In this document: positions 63,823 to 64,000 of the stretch, in pieces
Layout: each line of letters starts with the position of its first letter
How positions within the stretch are numbered: position 1 is the first letter of the stretch
DNA from: Flaccisagitta enflata
Taxonomy: Eukaryota; Chaetognatha; Sagittoidea; Aphragmophora
Assembly: GCA_965153355.1 (NCBI GenBank)
Contig: OZ231127.1
Location: 78,554,001-78,618,000 of the forward strand
DNA length: 64,000 nt
Direction: 5' to 3'
Notes under the pieces: generated by a model
Told to the model about the DNA's origin: nothing
Databases searched by the model: none
What the model saw: the letters and a program-made list of their open reading frames with translations, nothing else
Translations under genes and position numbers: made by a program

Positions 63823-63892
63823 TTTGAGACGAGACTTTTTGGTCGAGGTCTAGGTGTACAGATAACTTTGTTTTTCAAACAGGCCACTTGAT

Positions 63893-64000
63893 CCGACTGT
63901 CCAACCATCCATCCATCCGTCCGTATGTCCGTCCGTCCATCCGTCCGTCCTTATGTCTGTCCAACATCAGTAAACCTCTTTAAAGCGCAGGTTTTGGCAC
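63893..64000 (-). mobile_element. HINE-like (CCGT)n fragment at the window end
   Basis: GATCCGACTGTCCAACC followed by CCATCCGTCCGTATGTCCG units. The element is cut by the window edge or decayed. Confidence 0.4.

Overview
The window is animal nuclear DNA, most likely from a repeat-rich invertebrate. The evidence is a spliced CIP/KIP-type CDK-inhibitor gene with a very long intron, a non-LTR retrotransposon fragment with a poly(A) tail, short TTAGGG telomere-type repeats, Helentron-like non-autonomous elements, and dozens of long GA/CT, GAAA, CA/GT and trinucleotide microsatellites. The species cannot be named from the sequence. The (ACSG)n-bearing elements resemble the bivalve pearl and Drosophila DINE-1 groups in architecture, but that does not fix the phylum. 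Nearly all long open frames here are microsatellites read in six frames and are not genes.

One host gene is well supported, on the minus strand. Exon 1 (25409-24512) encodes an N-terminal CDK-inhibitor domain (CRSLFGPVDHEE...). Its open frame runs on to a stop, but a good 5' splice site (GTCAGT) lies inside a half-finished PCNA-interacting motif. About 12.2 kb away, at 12338-12172, a phase-compatible exon with an excellent 3' splice site completes that motif as QTKITDFL followed by RQRK, which is a PIP degron. The predicted protein is 354 residues. The intron carries many microsatellites, several mobile elements and one possible 31-nt cassette exon.

The rest is accessory DNA. (i) A large Helentron/HINE-like family ends in a short hairpin followed by an A-run and carries (ACSG)n tracts. 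There are about 20 copies in at least three hairpin subtypes; two copies are swollen to 1.4-1.8 kb by completely different internal satellite arrays. (ii) Families with a GGCCCC hairpin end carry internal 20-21 bp minisatellites (2.1-2.6 kb, 39.8-40.25 kb, 31.6 kb, 43.5 kb, 52.9-54.65 kb). (iii) Several TIR elements have readable target-site duplications: hAT-like at 9510-10520, TA-flanked at 42013-42951, 46136-47674, 55996-56487 and 63646-63822, a foldback at 37852-38686, and others. (iv) A 5'-truncated non-LTR retrotransposon with a restriction-like endonuclease-type C terminus lies at 43905-45526 with a perfect 12-bp TSD. (v) Long minisatellites sit at 42.1-42.9 kb (TTAGGG-like), 51.2-52.3 kb (47 bp) and 58.2-59.3 kb (55 bp). 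(vi) A 270-bp (GTGCGC)n tract at 59.9-60.2 kb is ideal Z-DNA.

No prokaryotic features, CRISPR arrays, rRNA genes or convincing tRNA genes were seen. The most interesting patterns are the split PIP degron across the 12-kb intron, the covarying hairpin ends of the Helentron-like families, and the repeated tendency of these elements to host unrelated satellite arrays.
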